A stretch of DNA of 64,000 nt from Caballeronia peredens (lineage in GTDB: Bacteria > Pseudomonadota > Gammaproteobacteria > Burkholderiales > Burkholderiaceae). The stretch lies in NCBI GenBank assembly GCA_001544595.2, contig FCOH02000006.1, positions 1 to 64,000 on the forward strand, read 5' to 3'. The notes under the pieces are model-generated. The model ran no database searches, was not told where the DNA came from, and saw nothing but the letters and a program-made list of their open reading frames with translations. This document shows, one piece after another, positions 35,748 to 44,210 of the stretch (position 1 is the first letter of the stretch; every line of letters starts with the position of its first letter). The position numbers and the translations under genes were made by a program.

Positions 35748-35856
35748 TGTCAGTAGGGAAAGTACCGACAGGCCTCGTGGCGCCCGGCAAGACGCCACGG
35801 GCATGGCGACCGGCTATAGTACTAATGTTTCAGTTTTCGCCGTTGCGCCTTCGCCC

Positions 35857-36561
35857 ATGAAAATCGCCGAATCCCCTCGCCCCGTTCATCGCCTCGACCG
35901 GTCTCGCCACGCCGCGCCGCAAGTGTTCGAGCGGCTGCGCGAAATGATCCTGTCGCTGGAACTGGCGCCCGGCACAGTGCTGTCGCGCAGCGAACTCGCG
36001 ACCCGTTACGGACTCAGCCAGACGCCCGTGCGCGACGCGCTGATCAAGCTCGGCGAGGAAGGACTCGTCGATATTTTTCCGCAGCATGCGACCGTCGTGA
36101 GCCAGATCAGCGTGGCATCGGCGCTGCAGGCGCATTTCCTGCGCCGCTCGATCGAACTGGAAGTCGTGCGCACGCTCGCGCGAGAACACAAGGCGTCGCT
36201 GGTCGCGCGGCTGCGCGCGACGATCGCCGAGCAGGAGGAATATCTCGATCCCGCGGACGTCGAGCAGTTCTCGCTGCTCGATCACGCGTTTCACCGGCAG
36301 ATGTACGAGGCCGCGGGCGTGCCGCAGTTATGGGATCTGGTGCGCAGGCTGAGCGGACATATCGACCGCCTGCGCCGTCTGCATTTGCCGGTCGAAGGCA
36401 AGACAAAGGCGGTCGTGCGCGACCACGCGGAAATTGTCGATGCGATCGAGAAAGGCGATGTCGATGCCGCCGACGCCGCGCTGCGCAAACATCTGTCCGG
36501 CACGCTCGGTCAGATCGACGAGATCCGCACCCACCATCCCACTTATCTGACGGATCATTGA
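35857..36561 (+). CDS. GntR-family regulator (FadR subfamily) of the glucarate genes
   Basis: About 234 residues. The winged helix domain contains VFERLREMILSLELAPGTVL and ELATRYGLSQTPVRDALIKL, the FadR-type HTH, followed by an FCD effector domain whose metal-ligand pattern includes DHAFHRQMYEAAG and RDHAEIVDAIE. I chose ATG 35857; an earlier ATG at 35803 would place the start upstream of the ACTAAT element. It is divergent from gudD with a shared operator region, so repression relieved by glucarate or a breakdown product is likely. The next gene follows after 3 bases. Confidence 0.85.
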   Translation: MKIAESPRPVHRLDRSRHAAPQVFERLREMILSLELAPGTVLSRSELATRYGLSQTPVRDALIKLGEEGLVDIFPQHATVVSQISVASALQAHFLRRSIELEVVRTLAREHKASLVARLRATIAEQEEYLDPADVEQFSLLDHAFHRQMYEAAGVPQLWDLVRRLSGHIDRLRRLHLPVEGKTKAVVRDHAEIVDAIEKGDVDAADAALRKHLSGTLGQIDEIRTHHPTYLTDH

Positions 36562-36564
36562 TCC

Positions 36565-37011
36565 ATGCAAATTCTGGTCGATGCGGACGCCTGCCCGAGC
36601 GTCGTCAAGGACATTCTGTTTCGCGCGGGGCCGCGCGTGAAGATTAGCGTAACGCTCGTGGCCAACCAGTTTCTGCGCACGCCGCCGTCGCCGTTCATTC
36701 GCGCGATACAAGTGCCTTCGGGTTTCGATGTCGCGGATGCGCGCATCGTCGAGATGGCGCAGGCCGGCGATCTGATCATCACCGCCGATATCCCGCTCGC
36801 CGCTGCCGTGCTCGCCAAGGGCGCGCATGCGCTCGATCCGCGTGGCGAATGGTTCAGCGCCGAGAATATCGAAGAGCGCCTGACGATCCGTTCGATGATG
36901 GACCAGTTGCGCAGCACGGGCGTCGATACCGGTGGGCCGCCGCCGTACAGTCCGCGCGACGGCAAGCAGTTCGCCGCGCAACTCGACCGCTTTCTCGCGC
37001 GGCGTTCATAG
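36565..37011 (+). CDS. yaiI: UPF0178 (YaiI/YqxD, DUF188) family protein
   Basis: A 148-residue protein with the family N-terminus [19 protein letters not shown], the mid motif [20 protein letters not shown] and the C-terminal FAAQLDRFL. The fold is PIN-like and the conserved acidic residues (DADAC, ITADIP) suggest a metal site, but no activity is established to my knowledge. It is 3 bases after gntR and its stop overlaps the end of the convergent gbcB-like gene by six bases. Confidence 0.9.
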   Translation: MQILVDADACPSVVKDILFRAGPRVKISVTLVANQFLRTPPSPFIRAIQVPSGFDVADARIVEMAQAGDLIITADIPLAAAVLAKGAHALDPRGEWFSAENIEERLTIRSMMDQLRSTGVDTGGPPPYSPRDGKQFAAQLDRFLARRS

Positions 37012-38100
37012 ATCCAGCAGCAGGTCCGATGACGGACGGCTGCAGCACAGCAGACGAAAGCCCTTCTGCACTTCGCGGTCGCGAATGCCGCCGTTGTGCC
37101 GCATATCGACGTCGCCTTCGATGAGCTTCGTCTTGCACGTCCCGCACACGCCCTGACTGCACGACGATGCAATCGCGACTCCGTTTCGCTTCGCGGCGGC
37201 GAGCACCGTCTCCGATGCGTTCATCGTGAAGCTGCGCGCCGAACGCGCGAGTCTGACGGTGAACGTCGTTTGCGCGACGATGTCGTCCTCGAAACCCGCT
37301 GGCGGCGCGATGTCGAAACGCTCCTGGTGATAACGCTCCGGATCGCATCCGCCTTCGTCGAGCAGCTTCTTTACCGCGCTCATATAACCAGCGGGGCCGC
37401 AGGTGAACGTCTCGCGCTCCGCGTAATCCGGAATCCGTTCCGCGAGCAGTCGAAGATTCAGGCGGCCGGTCGGACCCGTCCAGTCCGGTTCGTCACCCGT
37501 GCCTTCGCAGACGAAGAACACACGCAGTCGCGGAGACAGCGCGGCGAGCCTGTGCAGCTCCTTCTGAAACACGATGTCGGCGGGCGTCCTTGCACTGTGC
37601 ACGAACGCGATATCGCGATCCAGCCCGAGATCGATGCTCGCCCGCGTCATCGACATCAGCGGCGTCACGCCCGAACCCGCCGACAAGTACAGAAGCTTCG
37701 GCGCGGACGATACGGTCGGCGTGAACGTGCCCGACGGACCGTATGCCTGCAGGCGGCATCCGGGCCGCATGTCCTCGTGCAGCCAGTTGGACATCACGCC
37801 GCCGGCAACACGCTTGACGGTGATGGACAGCAGATAAGGACGGGTCGGCGGCGATGAAATCGTATAGCAGCGTTCGACCGGCCGGCCGCGCGCGCTCGCC
37901 GATACGGTCATGAACTGGCCGGGCTCGAAGCGCACCGGCAAGCCGTCGTCGGTGCGGAACTGGAATGTCCTGACGTCATGTGTTTCGTCGATAACGCGGC
38001 AACAGGTCAGCATCCGCTGTTCGTTGCTCGGCCAGGGCTTGCCCACGTTGTCCCACGTGCGCGGGTCCGCGAGGTCGAATGCCGGTTCGATGAGATTCAT
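37006..38100 (-). CDS. gbcB: Ferredoxin/flavin reductase subunit of a Rieske demethylase (GbcB-like)
   Basis: About 364 residues: an FAD-binding domain ([16 protein letters not shown]), an NAD-binding domain ([16 protein letters not shown] and [11 protein letters not shown]), and a C-terminal plant-type 2Fe-2S domain with CSQGVCGTC and a later Cys in FRLLCC. It passes electrons from NADH to the Rieske oxygenase encoded 13 bases upstream. Of two ATGs, 38100 has GGAG at correct distance; 38106 is too close. GbcB of glycine betaine N-demethylation has this plan, but stachydrine or carnitine demethylase reductases look alike. Confidence 0.87.
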   Translation of the reverse strand: MNLIEPAFDLADPRTWDNVGKPWPSNEQRMLTCCRVIDETHDVRTFQFRTDDGLPVRFEPGQFMTVSASARGRPVERCYTISSPPTRPYLLSITVKRVAGGVMSNWLHEDMRPGCRLQAYGPSGTFTPTVSSAPKLLYLSAGSGVTPLMSMTRASIDLGLDRDIAFVHSARTPADIVFQKELHRLAALSPRLRVFFVCEGTGDEPDWTGPTGRLNLRLLAERIPDYAERETFTCGPAGYMSAVKKLLDEGGCDPERYHQERFDIAPPAGFEDDIVAQTTFTVRLARSARSFTMNASETVLAAAKRNGVAIASSCSQGVCGTCKTKLIEGDVDMRHNGGIRDREVQKGFRLLCCSRPSSDLLLDL

Positions 38101-38113
38101 CGCCATGTCTCCG

Positions 38114-39370
38114 TCAAATGCCGTGCGCGTTCAGGCGCGCGGCATACCAGCGCGAGAACTGCTCGACGTAAGTCTCGGTGAATGGCGAGAACACGCCTGG
38201 CCGGTACGCCGGATCCTGCGTGCCTTCGTGTGTGATCTCGACGAGATGCTTGTCCTGCGCATTCGTCGCGATCCAAACTTCTGTTAGTTCGGATACCTTA
38301 TAATCTACGCCTTCGACCGCATCGGCATGAACCAGCCACTTCGAGCGCACGAGCGTCTTGTCCGGCGCGAGCGGGATGATGTACGAAATCACGGCATGAT
38401 CGCTCATGACATGCGTCCACGAGTTATGCGTCCACAGATGCGTGTCGCCGAGGTCGCGGCGTCGAAGGTCGCCGAGCAGCTTCGTGCAGGCGACTTTCGT
38501 GCTCATCGTCTGCGACTCGCCGCTTCCCGCGATGACCAACTGCTGCGTCCTGAACTGCGTGACCGCGTCTTCGTCGAGCTGCTCGACGGTGGCGCTCACG
38601 AAGCCGTCGCGTTCCCAGCTTGCCTGACAGGCGGCGTTGCGTGCCTGATAGGTTTCGAGTTCGCGCAACGAGTCGTCGCTGAGATTCTCGGGACAGAAAC
38701 CGAAGTCCTCGGGGAGAAACGAGGCCGTCAGTTCCGGATGCGTCGCCGCACAGTGATAGCACTCGCGATTGTTTTCGATCACGAGCTTCCAGTTGCCGTT
38801 CTCGACAATCTCCGATTCGAACGCGATCTTCGTGTTCAGCAGGTCGTAGGGCGCGAGACGCGGCGCCATGGTTTCATCGAGCGTCGCGATGTCCTCCGGC
38901 GGATGTTCCGCGAGACACACGAAGATGTGCGGCCCGACGATGCGCGTATGCACCGGGAGCAGGCTGCGGCACGAGGCGTCGAAATCCTTGCCCATGTGAG
39001 CGGCGTGGCGCAGGCTGCCGTCGAGGTCGTAGGTCCATTGATGATACGGACACACCAGCATGCCGACGGTCGACTTCCCCGCTTCCTTCAGGCGCGCTCC
39101 GCGATGACGGCAGACGTTTCGATACGTGCGGATCTTCTCATCGTCGTCACGCACGATGACGATCGACGCACGGCCGATATCGACGGTCGATACGTCGCCC
39201 GGTTCGGGCACATCGGCCGTCACGCCGACCAGAATCCAGTGCCGGTGAAAAAAGACCTCGACGTCCGTATCGAACACGTCTTGCCGGCCGAACAATTCGC
39301 CGGGCATGCCGTGTCCGGGCTCGCGGCTGCGGAGCAATTCGGCATGAGTCTTGATTCTCGCTTCGGACAT
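38114..39370 (-). CDS. gbcA: Rieske non-heme iron oxygenase, GbcA-like N-demethylase
   Basis: A 418-residue ring-hydroxylase-type alpha subunit. The Rieske cluster motif is CRHRGARLKEAG...CPYHQW (about residues 88-111) and the mononuclear iron site includes NRECYHCAATHPEL. Its closest known functional class is GbcA, which demethylates glycine betaine to dimethylglycine with release of formaldehyde; stachydrine demethylase is a close relative. It is upstream of its reductase and downstream of two LysR genes. A 36-base AT-rich patch with rare codons lies within it at 38273-38308. Confidence 0.87.
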   Translation of the reverse strand: MSEARIKTHAELLRSREPGHGMPGELFGRQDVFDTDVEVFFHRHWILVGVTADVPEPGDVSTVDIGRASIVIVRDDDEKIRTYRNVCRHRGARLKEAGKSTVGMLVCPYHQWTYDLDGSLRHAAHMGKDFDASCRSLLPVHTRIVGPHIFVCLAEHPPEDIATLDETMAPRLAPYDLLNTKIAFESEIVENGNWKLVIENNRECYHCAATHPELTASFLPEDFGFCPENLSDDSLRELETYQARNAACQASWERDGFVSATVEQLDEDAVTQFRTQQLVIAGSGESQTMSTKVACTKLLGDLRRRDLGDTHLWTHNSWTHVMSDHAVISYIIPLAPDKTLVRSKWLVHADAVEGVDYKVSELTEVWIATNAQDKHLVEITHEGTQDPAYRPGVFSPFTETYVEQFSRWYAARLNAHGI

Positions 39371-39488
39371 CGCTTTTCTCCAACGTTCAGGGGCACCGGG
39401 ACTACATTCGTTCCCGCCATGACTGAAGTATTGGAGCGATGAAAAACAGCGTCAACGCGCTTTATTTTCGGGCTCGCATGACTTTGAA

Positions 39489-40415
39489 TTATGCGAGCGC
39501 GTCCTCGCGCAGCCAATTGATCAGACCGTCGATGGCCGGCGTCAGCGTGCGTCCGTGCGGCACCACGACGTAATAGGAGTCGGCGGGTTTGAACGCGGCA
39601 ACCGGCAGCCTGAAGAGTTCGCCGTTATGGATGAGCCCGTCGACGAGCCTGCCCCAGCCGAGCGCGATGCCCTGACCGAAGCGCGCGGCCTGAATCGCGT
39701 CGGTGTACAGGCTGCAACGCAGCGCGAAGTTCAGGCGCACCGGCGTGAAGCCCACGGCGAGAAACCAGTCCTCCCAGCCCATCCATCCTTCGGACGTCGA
39801 ATCCGACTCGATGAATGCGGCATTCGCGAGATCGTGCAACGAATCGGGCGCCGCATGCGTCTCGAGCCAGCCCGGCGAGCAGACCGGGAACACCTCTTCG
39901 TCGAACAGCAAGGCCGCGGTGCCGTCAGGCCACGTGCCGTTGCCGAAGCGCACGGCGACGTCGATCTCCTTGTGCCGCAGATCCGCGATGAACATCTGCG
40001 TGGACAGGCGCAACTGGAGATCGGGCTGAGCCGCCTTGAGCGACGCAAGGCGCGGCAGAAGGCGAAAGTGCGAGAACGCGGAAGTAGCCGCGAGCACGAG
40101 TTCCTGCTGCACAGGTCCACGCGCGAGACGGTCGAAGACGCCGGCGATTTTCTGCATCGACTCGGCGACGACGCGATACAGCGCCTCGCCTTCATCCGTC
40201 AGTTCGATCGCCCGATGCAGACGCCGGAAGAGCCGCGTGCCGAGCGTCTCTTCGAGGAACCGGACCTGACGGCTGACGGCCGCCTGCGTCACGCCGAGTT
40301 CGTGCGCGGCGAGCGTGAAGCTGCCGAGCCGCGCCACAGCCTCGAACTCGACGAGCGCGGTCACCGAAGGAATGATCCGCCGATAACCCTTCGTCGTTTC
40401 CTGCGGCGCTTTCAT
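39489..40415 (-). CDS. LysR-family regulator (first of two in the quaternary-amine block)
   Basis: A 308-residue LysR regulator. HTH at about residues 16-75 with VEFEAVARLGSFTLAAHELGV and TQAAVSRQVRFLEE; the effector domain has FRLLPRLASL and DVAVRFGNGTWPDG, the GcvA-like group that includes choline and betaine regulators. It is 118 bases before gbcA on the same strand and 15 bases after the cupin gene, so it likely controls the demethylase genes. Start ATG 40415. Confidence 0.88.
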   Translation of the reverse strand: MKAPQETTKGYRRIIPSVTALVEFEAVARLGSFTLAAHELGVTQAAVSRQVRFLEETLGTRLFRRLHRAIELTDEGEALYRVVAESMQKIAGVFDRLARGPVQQELVLAATSAFSHFRLLPRLASLKAAQPDLQLRLSTQMFIADLRHKEIDVAVRFGNGTWPDGTAALLFDEEVFPVCSPGWLETHAAPDSLHDLANAAFIESDSTSEGWMGWEDWFLAVGFTPVRLNFALRCSLYTDAIQAARFGQGIALGWGRLVDGLIHNGELFRLPVAAFKPADSYYVVVPHGRTLTPAIDGLINWLREDALA

Positions 40416-40430
40416 TTCGATGCGACTCGC

Positions 40431-40823
40431 TCAGGCGACAATCGACGAAGCATTGCCCTCGACGACCAGCACCGTGCAGCCCTGCGCGGAATACGTGCTG
40501 TGCCGCGAGCCCGCCGGATAAGAGACGGTCTGGCCGGGAAGGAAGTCTGTGCCGTCGTCATCCGTGAAGACGCCGCTCAGCACCATGATCAGTTCGGTGT
40601 CGTCGTGGCGATGCAGAAACGAGCGCGCGCCCGGCGCGAGACGCATCCAGTAACTGCGCCATGCGCCGCGTTCGTCGAGCGCCACCGGAATCCAGAAGAA
40701 GCCCGACAATACCGCGTCGCCGATCATCATCGGGCGCCAGTCGCGTTCGTCGATGCTATACGAGCGACGGCCCTGTTTCTCGTTGAGACCCGCAAGCGCT
40801 TCTCGATACGCGTGTTCGGTCAT
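40431..40823 (-). CDS. Cupin-domain protein between two LysR genes
   Basis: A 130-residue single cupin. Metal-binding strand one reads HRHDDTELIMVLSG (His, His and Glu ligands), and strand two PGQTVSYPAGSRHSTYS with the last His ligand. The pattern resembles ChrR-like and small-molecule sensor cupins. Its ATG overlaps the stop of the upstream LysR gene (ATGA, 40820-40823). It could be a ligand sensor or a dioxygenase acting in the pathway; not resolved. Confidence 0.83.
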   Translation of the reverse strand: MTEHAYREALAGLNEKQGRRSYSIDERDWRPMMIGDAVLSGFFWIPVALDERGAWRSYWMRLAPGARSFLHRHDDTELIMVLSGVFTDDDGTDFLPGQTVSYPAGSRHSTYSAQGCTVLVVEGNASSIVA

Positions 40824-41821
40824 TGCGCCACCTTCGCCTGTGTCGATGGCCAGCCCTGCATCATCGTGCCGATTTCATCGTCGAGCCATTGACGGAATTG
40901 CAGATACTCAGGCCGCGCCCGTGCGTTGCGATGCGTGATCAGATAATGATGTCGGTCGTGAAAGACGAGCGCGTCGTCAACAGGACGGACGAGCTTCTTC
41001 TGCTCGACTTGACGATGCACGAGATGATGCCAGCCGAGCAGCGTGCCCTCGCCTGCTTCGGCCTGCGCGACGAGCAGACGGTAGTCGTTGCTTTCGAGAT
41101 TGTCGTGCTGATCGAGACGCTCGGAGCCGTCGCCCTGCTGATACCAGTTCTTCCACACGCGCCAGTCGACGTGTTCGCACACCTGCGCGCGGCCCAGCAG
41201 CGACAGACTCAGTGTGGGATGCGCGAGCAGGTCGAGCGGCTTGAGCGTGCGTCCGTGAAAATGACGCTCATGGAACTGCGCGCTGCACACCGGATAGACG
41301 ATGTCGTGAAAGAGCGGTTCGACTTCGTATTCCGCTTCACGCGGCGGATTCTTCGTGATGATGACATCGGGCTCCATGAGCTCGTCGAGTTCCATGAAGT
41401 GCTCGGTCACCATCACGTGCAGGCGGATATCCGGAAAGCGTCGCCGGAACTCGGGCAGCCTGAACGACAGCCACAGCGCCGAGAACGTATGTGAAATGCA
41501 GAGCGTGAGCGCATGACGATCGACGCGCCGCACTGCCTGCGCCGCCTCGGCGATGTTCATGATCGACAGATACGACGCGTTGTACAGGATGCGGCCTGCA
41601 TCGGTCAACGCGATATGGCGGCCGGTGCGTTCGAACAGCGCCACTTCCAGCGTGTCCTCAAGCTCCTTGATCTGCCGGCTCACGGCCGCCTGCGTGACGC
41701 ACAGCACTTCGGCGGCCTGCGTAAAGCTTTCGTAGCGCGCCGCCGTGACGAAGCACCGGAGCGCGCGCAACGACGGCATTTGCGCGAGCAGCCTGTCCGC
41801 GAACTGCTGTTTCTTCTGCAT
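40820..41821 (-). CDS. LysR-family regulator (second in the quaternary-amine block)
   Basis: About 333 residues; HTH region CFVTAARYESFTQAAEVLCVT and QAAVSRQIKELED, followed by a GcvA-like effector domain (LHVMVTEHFMELDEL, HDIVYPVCSAQFHERH). The C-terminus is longer than usual and ends DEIGTMMQGWP. ATG 41821 is preceded by GAAGG; an upstream in-frame GTG lies inside that site. It is translationally coupled to the cupin gene. The operon is in the middle of the betaine block, so it probably senses a pathway compound. Confidence 0.87.
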   Translation of the reverse strand: MQKKQQFADRLLAQMPSLRALRCFVTAARYESFTQAAEVLCVTQAAVSRQIKELEDTLEVALFERTGRHIALTDAGRILYNASYLSIMNIAEAAQAVRRVDRHALTLCISHTFSALWLSFRLPEFRRRFPDIRLHVMVTEHFMELDELMEPDVIITKNPPREAEYEVEPLFHDIVYPVCSAQFHERHFHGRTLKPLDLLAHPTLSLSLLGRAQVCEHVDWRVWKNWYQQGDGSERLDQHDNLESNDYRLLVAQAEAGEGTLLGWHHLVHRQVEQKKLVRPVDDALVFHDRHHYLITHRNARARPEYLQFRQWLDDEIGTMMQGWPSTQAKVAQ

Positions 41822-41912
41822 CTGCTTCACCTTCGACGGGACCGGCGAGCGCCCTTCGGCCCGGGCGCGGAATGCTTTCGCTTATCGTTCGTTCTGTATG
41901 TCCGGCGTGCGC

Positions 41913-42683
41913 TCATTGGCGTCCCTGCACTCTTCGCATGATCCGGTCGAGCGCTTCCGAATAATGCGCATAGGTGCCTCGCTTCGACAATTCGGTATTC
42001 AGTTGCTCATTGAGGCCGCCCGGCGTGCTCATTTCGCCGATCAGTTCCGAGAACGGCTGCGTGTCCCTGGTCGTTTCATGAGCCAGACCCACATAGTAGC
42101 CCGACAAAAACGAGCGCGCCGACGCATACGGCAGCCCTTGCCGCACGAGCCACGATGCCTGTTCCTCCAGCAGCGCGAAGAAGCTCGCCATGGTCGCGGT
42201 CGCGGCGGACAGCGCATCGAACTGATGTTCGTCAGCCACTTCGACAGCTTCGCCGAGCGGCGCGAACAGCGCCTTCGCGATTGCGTCCGGCGGACAGACG
42301 GGCGTGCTGCCCTTGCCCTCGGCCACTGCCGGCAACGGAACCGTGCGCACGACTTTCGCCGCACGGCGCACGAGTCCGCGCACCTGTTCGATGGATTGCC
42401 CCGCGAGAAAACTGATGACGTGATGCCGCGCATCGAAGGTCAGTTCGCCGAGCACATCGGAGGCGATCTGCGGGATGACCGCGAGGCAGATCACGTCCGA
42501 CGAATCGAGCACTGCCTGATTGCTGCTGCACACCTGCACGCGCGAGTCGAGTTGCGCGAGCGCGGCCGCTCTTTGCGCGTTGCGCGGCGAGAGCGCGATG
42601 CGTTCGAACGGAACGTCGAATCTGATCATTCCGGTCACGACCGCCTGCGTGATCGTGCCGGTGCCGATGAATCCAATGCGCAT
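41913..42683 (-). CDS. Pyrroline-5-carboxylate reductase paralogue (ProC family)
   Basis: A 256-residue protein with the N-terminal NAD(P) motif GFIGTGTIT, the central LAVIPQIASDVLGEL pattern, and the C-terminal MSTPGGLNEQ, equivalent to the ProC substrate-loop signature. ProC makes proline from pyrroline-5-carboxylate. This copy is embedded in a catabolic operon with an aldehyde dehydrogenase and an FAD oxidoreductase, so it may act on a cyclic imine of the pathway and not in proline synthesis. Separated by only 16 bases from the upstream ALDH gene. Confidence 0.87.
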   Translation of the reverse strand: MRIGFIGTGTITQAVVTGMIRFDVPFERIALSPRNAQRAAALAQLDSRVQVCSSNQAVLDSSDVICLAVIPQIASDVLGELTFDARHHVISFLAGQSIEQVRGLVRRAAKVVRTVPLPAVAEGKGSTPVCPPDAIAKALFAPLGEAVEVADEHQFDALSAATATMASFFALLEEQASWLVRQGLPYASARSFLSGYYVGLAHETTRDTQPFSELIGEMSTPGGLNEQLNTELSKRGTYAHYSEALDRIMRRVQGRQ

Positions 42684-42699
42684 AGGACCTCGTGTGTCG

Positions 42700-44193
42700 T
42701 CAGTCGAGCTTGAGCCAGGTGGTCTTCAGCTCGCAGTATTGATCGTGCGCGTAGACCGACTTGTCGCGTCCGCCGAAGCCGGACTGCCCGAAGCCGCCGA
42801 AGGGCGTCGACAGATCACCTTCGCCGAAGCAGTTCACGGTCACGGTGCCCGCACGGATGCGCGCCGCAACCTTGTGCGCGTGATTGACATTGTCGGTCCA
42901 CAGCGATGCCGCGAGTCCGTAGCACGTATCGTTGGCGATGCGCACGGCCTCGTCGACGTCAGCATATTCGATAACGCACACGACCGGGCCGAAGACCTCG
43001 TCGCGCGCAATGCTCATTTCCGGCGTGACGTTGTCGAAGATGGTCGGCTCGACGAACCAGCCGCCGGTTTCTGCGAGCGTCGCTCGCCCGCCGCACACCA
43101 CGCGCGCGCCTTCGGACTTCGCCTTCTCGATGTGCCCGAGCACCTTCCGGTAATGCGGCTCTTCGATGAGCGCACCGAGCCTGACTTCCGGATCGAGCGG
43201 ATCGCCGGTCTTCCAGCCTTCGAGCACGGTCTGCATCTTCTGCAGCAGCGCGTCTTTCTGGCTCGCATGAACGATGATGCGCGAGCCCGCGCTGCAGTTC
43301 TCGCCCATGTTCCAGAACGCGGCGGCGACGGCCTGCTCCGCGACGGCATCGAGATCGGCGACGTCGGGCAGCACGACCTGCGGGTTCTTCCCGCCGCATT
43401 CGAGCACGACGCGCTTCAGGTTCGTATCTGCGGAATAGCGCAGGAAGCGCTTGCCGGTTTCGGTCGAACCGGTGAACGCGACGAGATCGATGTCCGCGTG
43501 ACAGCCGATCGCCTGACCCGCGCTTTCGCCGAAGCCCGTGACGACGCTCAGCACGCCGGGCGGCACGCCCGCTTCGAGCGCGAGATCGGCGATACGCAGC
43601 GTGGACAGCGAAGTCTGCTCGGCAGGCTTCACGATCACGCTGTTGCCCACCGACAGCGCCGGCCCGATCTTCCACGCCAGCATCAGCGCCGGAAAATTCC
43701 ACGGCAGCACGGCGCCGACGACGCCGATCGGCTCGCGCGTGATCATGCTCACCACGCTCGCGCCCGACGGCGACAGCGCGTCATAGCGCTTGTCCGTGAC
43801 TTCGGCATGCCAGCGAATGCATGCGGCCGATTCGGGAATGTCGAGACCCATGCACTCGCCGATCGGCTTGCCGGCTTCGAGCGCTTCGAGCAAGGCAAGC
43901 TCTTCGGCGTTGTCGTCGATGAGTTGCGCCAGGCGCAGCAGCACGGCCTTTCTGTGCGACGGCGCGGCCTTCGACCACACGCCGGACTCGAACGCTTCGC
44001 GCGCCGCGACGACAGCACGGTCGATGTCCTTGCCATCGCACTTCGCGATTTCGGCCAGCACCTTGCCCGTCGACGGATTGAGCGTCTCGAACGTTTCATT
44101 CGATGCGGCCGGACAACGTTGTCCCGCGATGAAGGCGCGGCCGTCGAGCGACAGGCCGTCCGCCATGCGTTGCCATTCGTGATGCGTCGTCAT
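42700..44193 (-). CDS. Aldehyde dehydrogenase (PuuC/BetB-like)
   Basis: A 497-residue ALDH with intact catalytic Glu in VLECGGKNP and Cys in MGENCSAGS, plus the cofactor-site pattern VLPWNFPALMLAWKIGPAL. It resembles gamma-glutamyl-gamma-aminobutyraldehyde and related semialdehyde dehydrogenases. In context it would oxidise a semialdehyde from the quaternary amine or its demethylated product, for example a ketoglutaric semialdehyde in a hydroxyproline-like route. The exact substrate cannot be read from the sequence. Confidence 0.9.
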   Translation of the reverse strand: MTTHHEWQRMADGLSLDGRAFIAGQRCPAASNETFETLNPSTGKVLAEIAKCDGKDIDRAVVAAREAFESGVWSKAAPSHRKAVLLRLAQLIDDNAEELALLEALEAGKPIGECMGLDIPESAACIRWHAEVTDKRYDALSPSGASVVSMITREPIGVVGAVLPWNFPALMLAWKIGPALSVGNSVIVKPAEQTSLSTLRIADLALEAGVPPGVLSVVTGFGESAGQAIGCHADIDLVAFTGSTETGKRFLRYSADTNLKRVVLECGGKNPQVVLPDVADLDAVAEQAVAAAFWNMGENCSAGSRIIVHASQKDALLQKMQTVLEGWKTGDPLDPEVRLGALIEEPHYRKVLGHIEKAKSEGARVVCGGRATLAETGGWFVEPTIFDNVTPEMSIARDEVFGPVVCVIEYADVDEAVRIANDTCYGLAASLWTDNVNHAHKVAARIRAGTVTVNCFGEGDLSTPFGGFGQSGFGGRDKSVYAHDQYCELKTTWLKLD

Positions 44194-44210
44194 GTCATGT
44201 CCTCAAAGAT

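Noticed and set aside
35803-35856. Earlier ATG start for the GntR-family regulator
   Set aside because: It would put the start upstream of the TATAGT/ACTAAT promoter-operator element and adds a segment with no family similarity.
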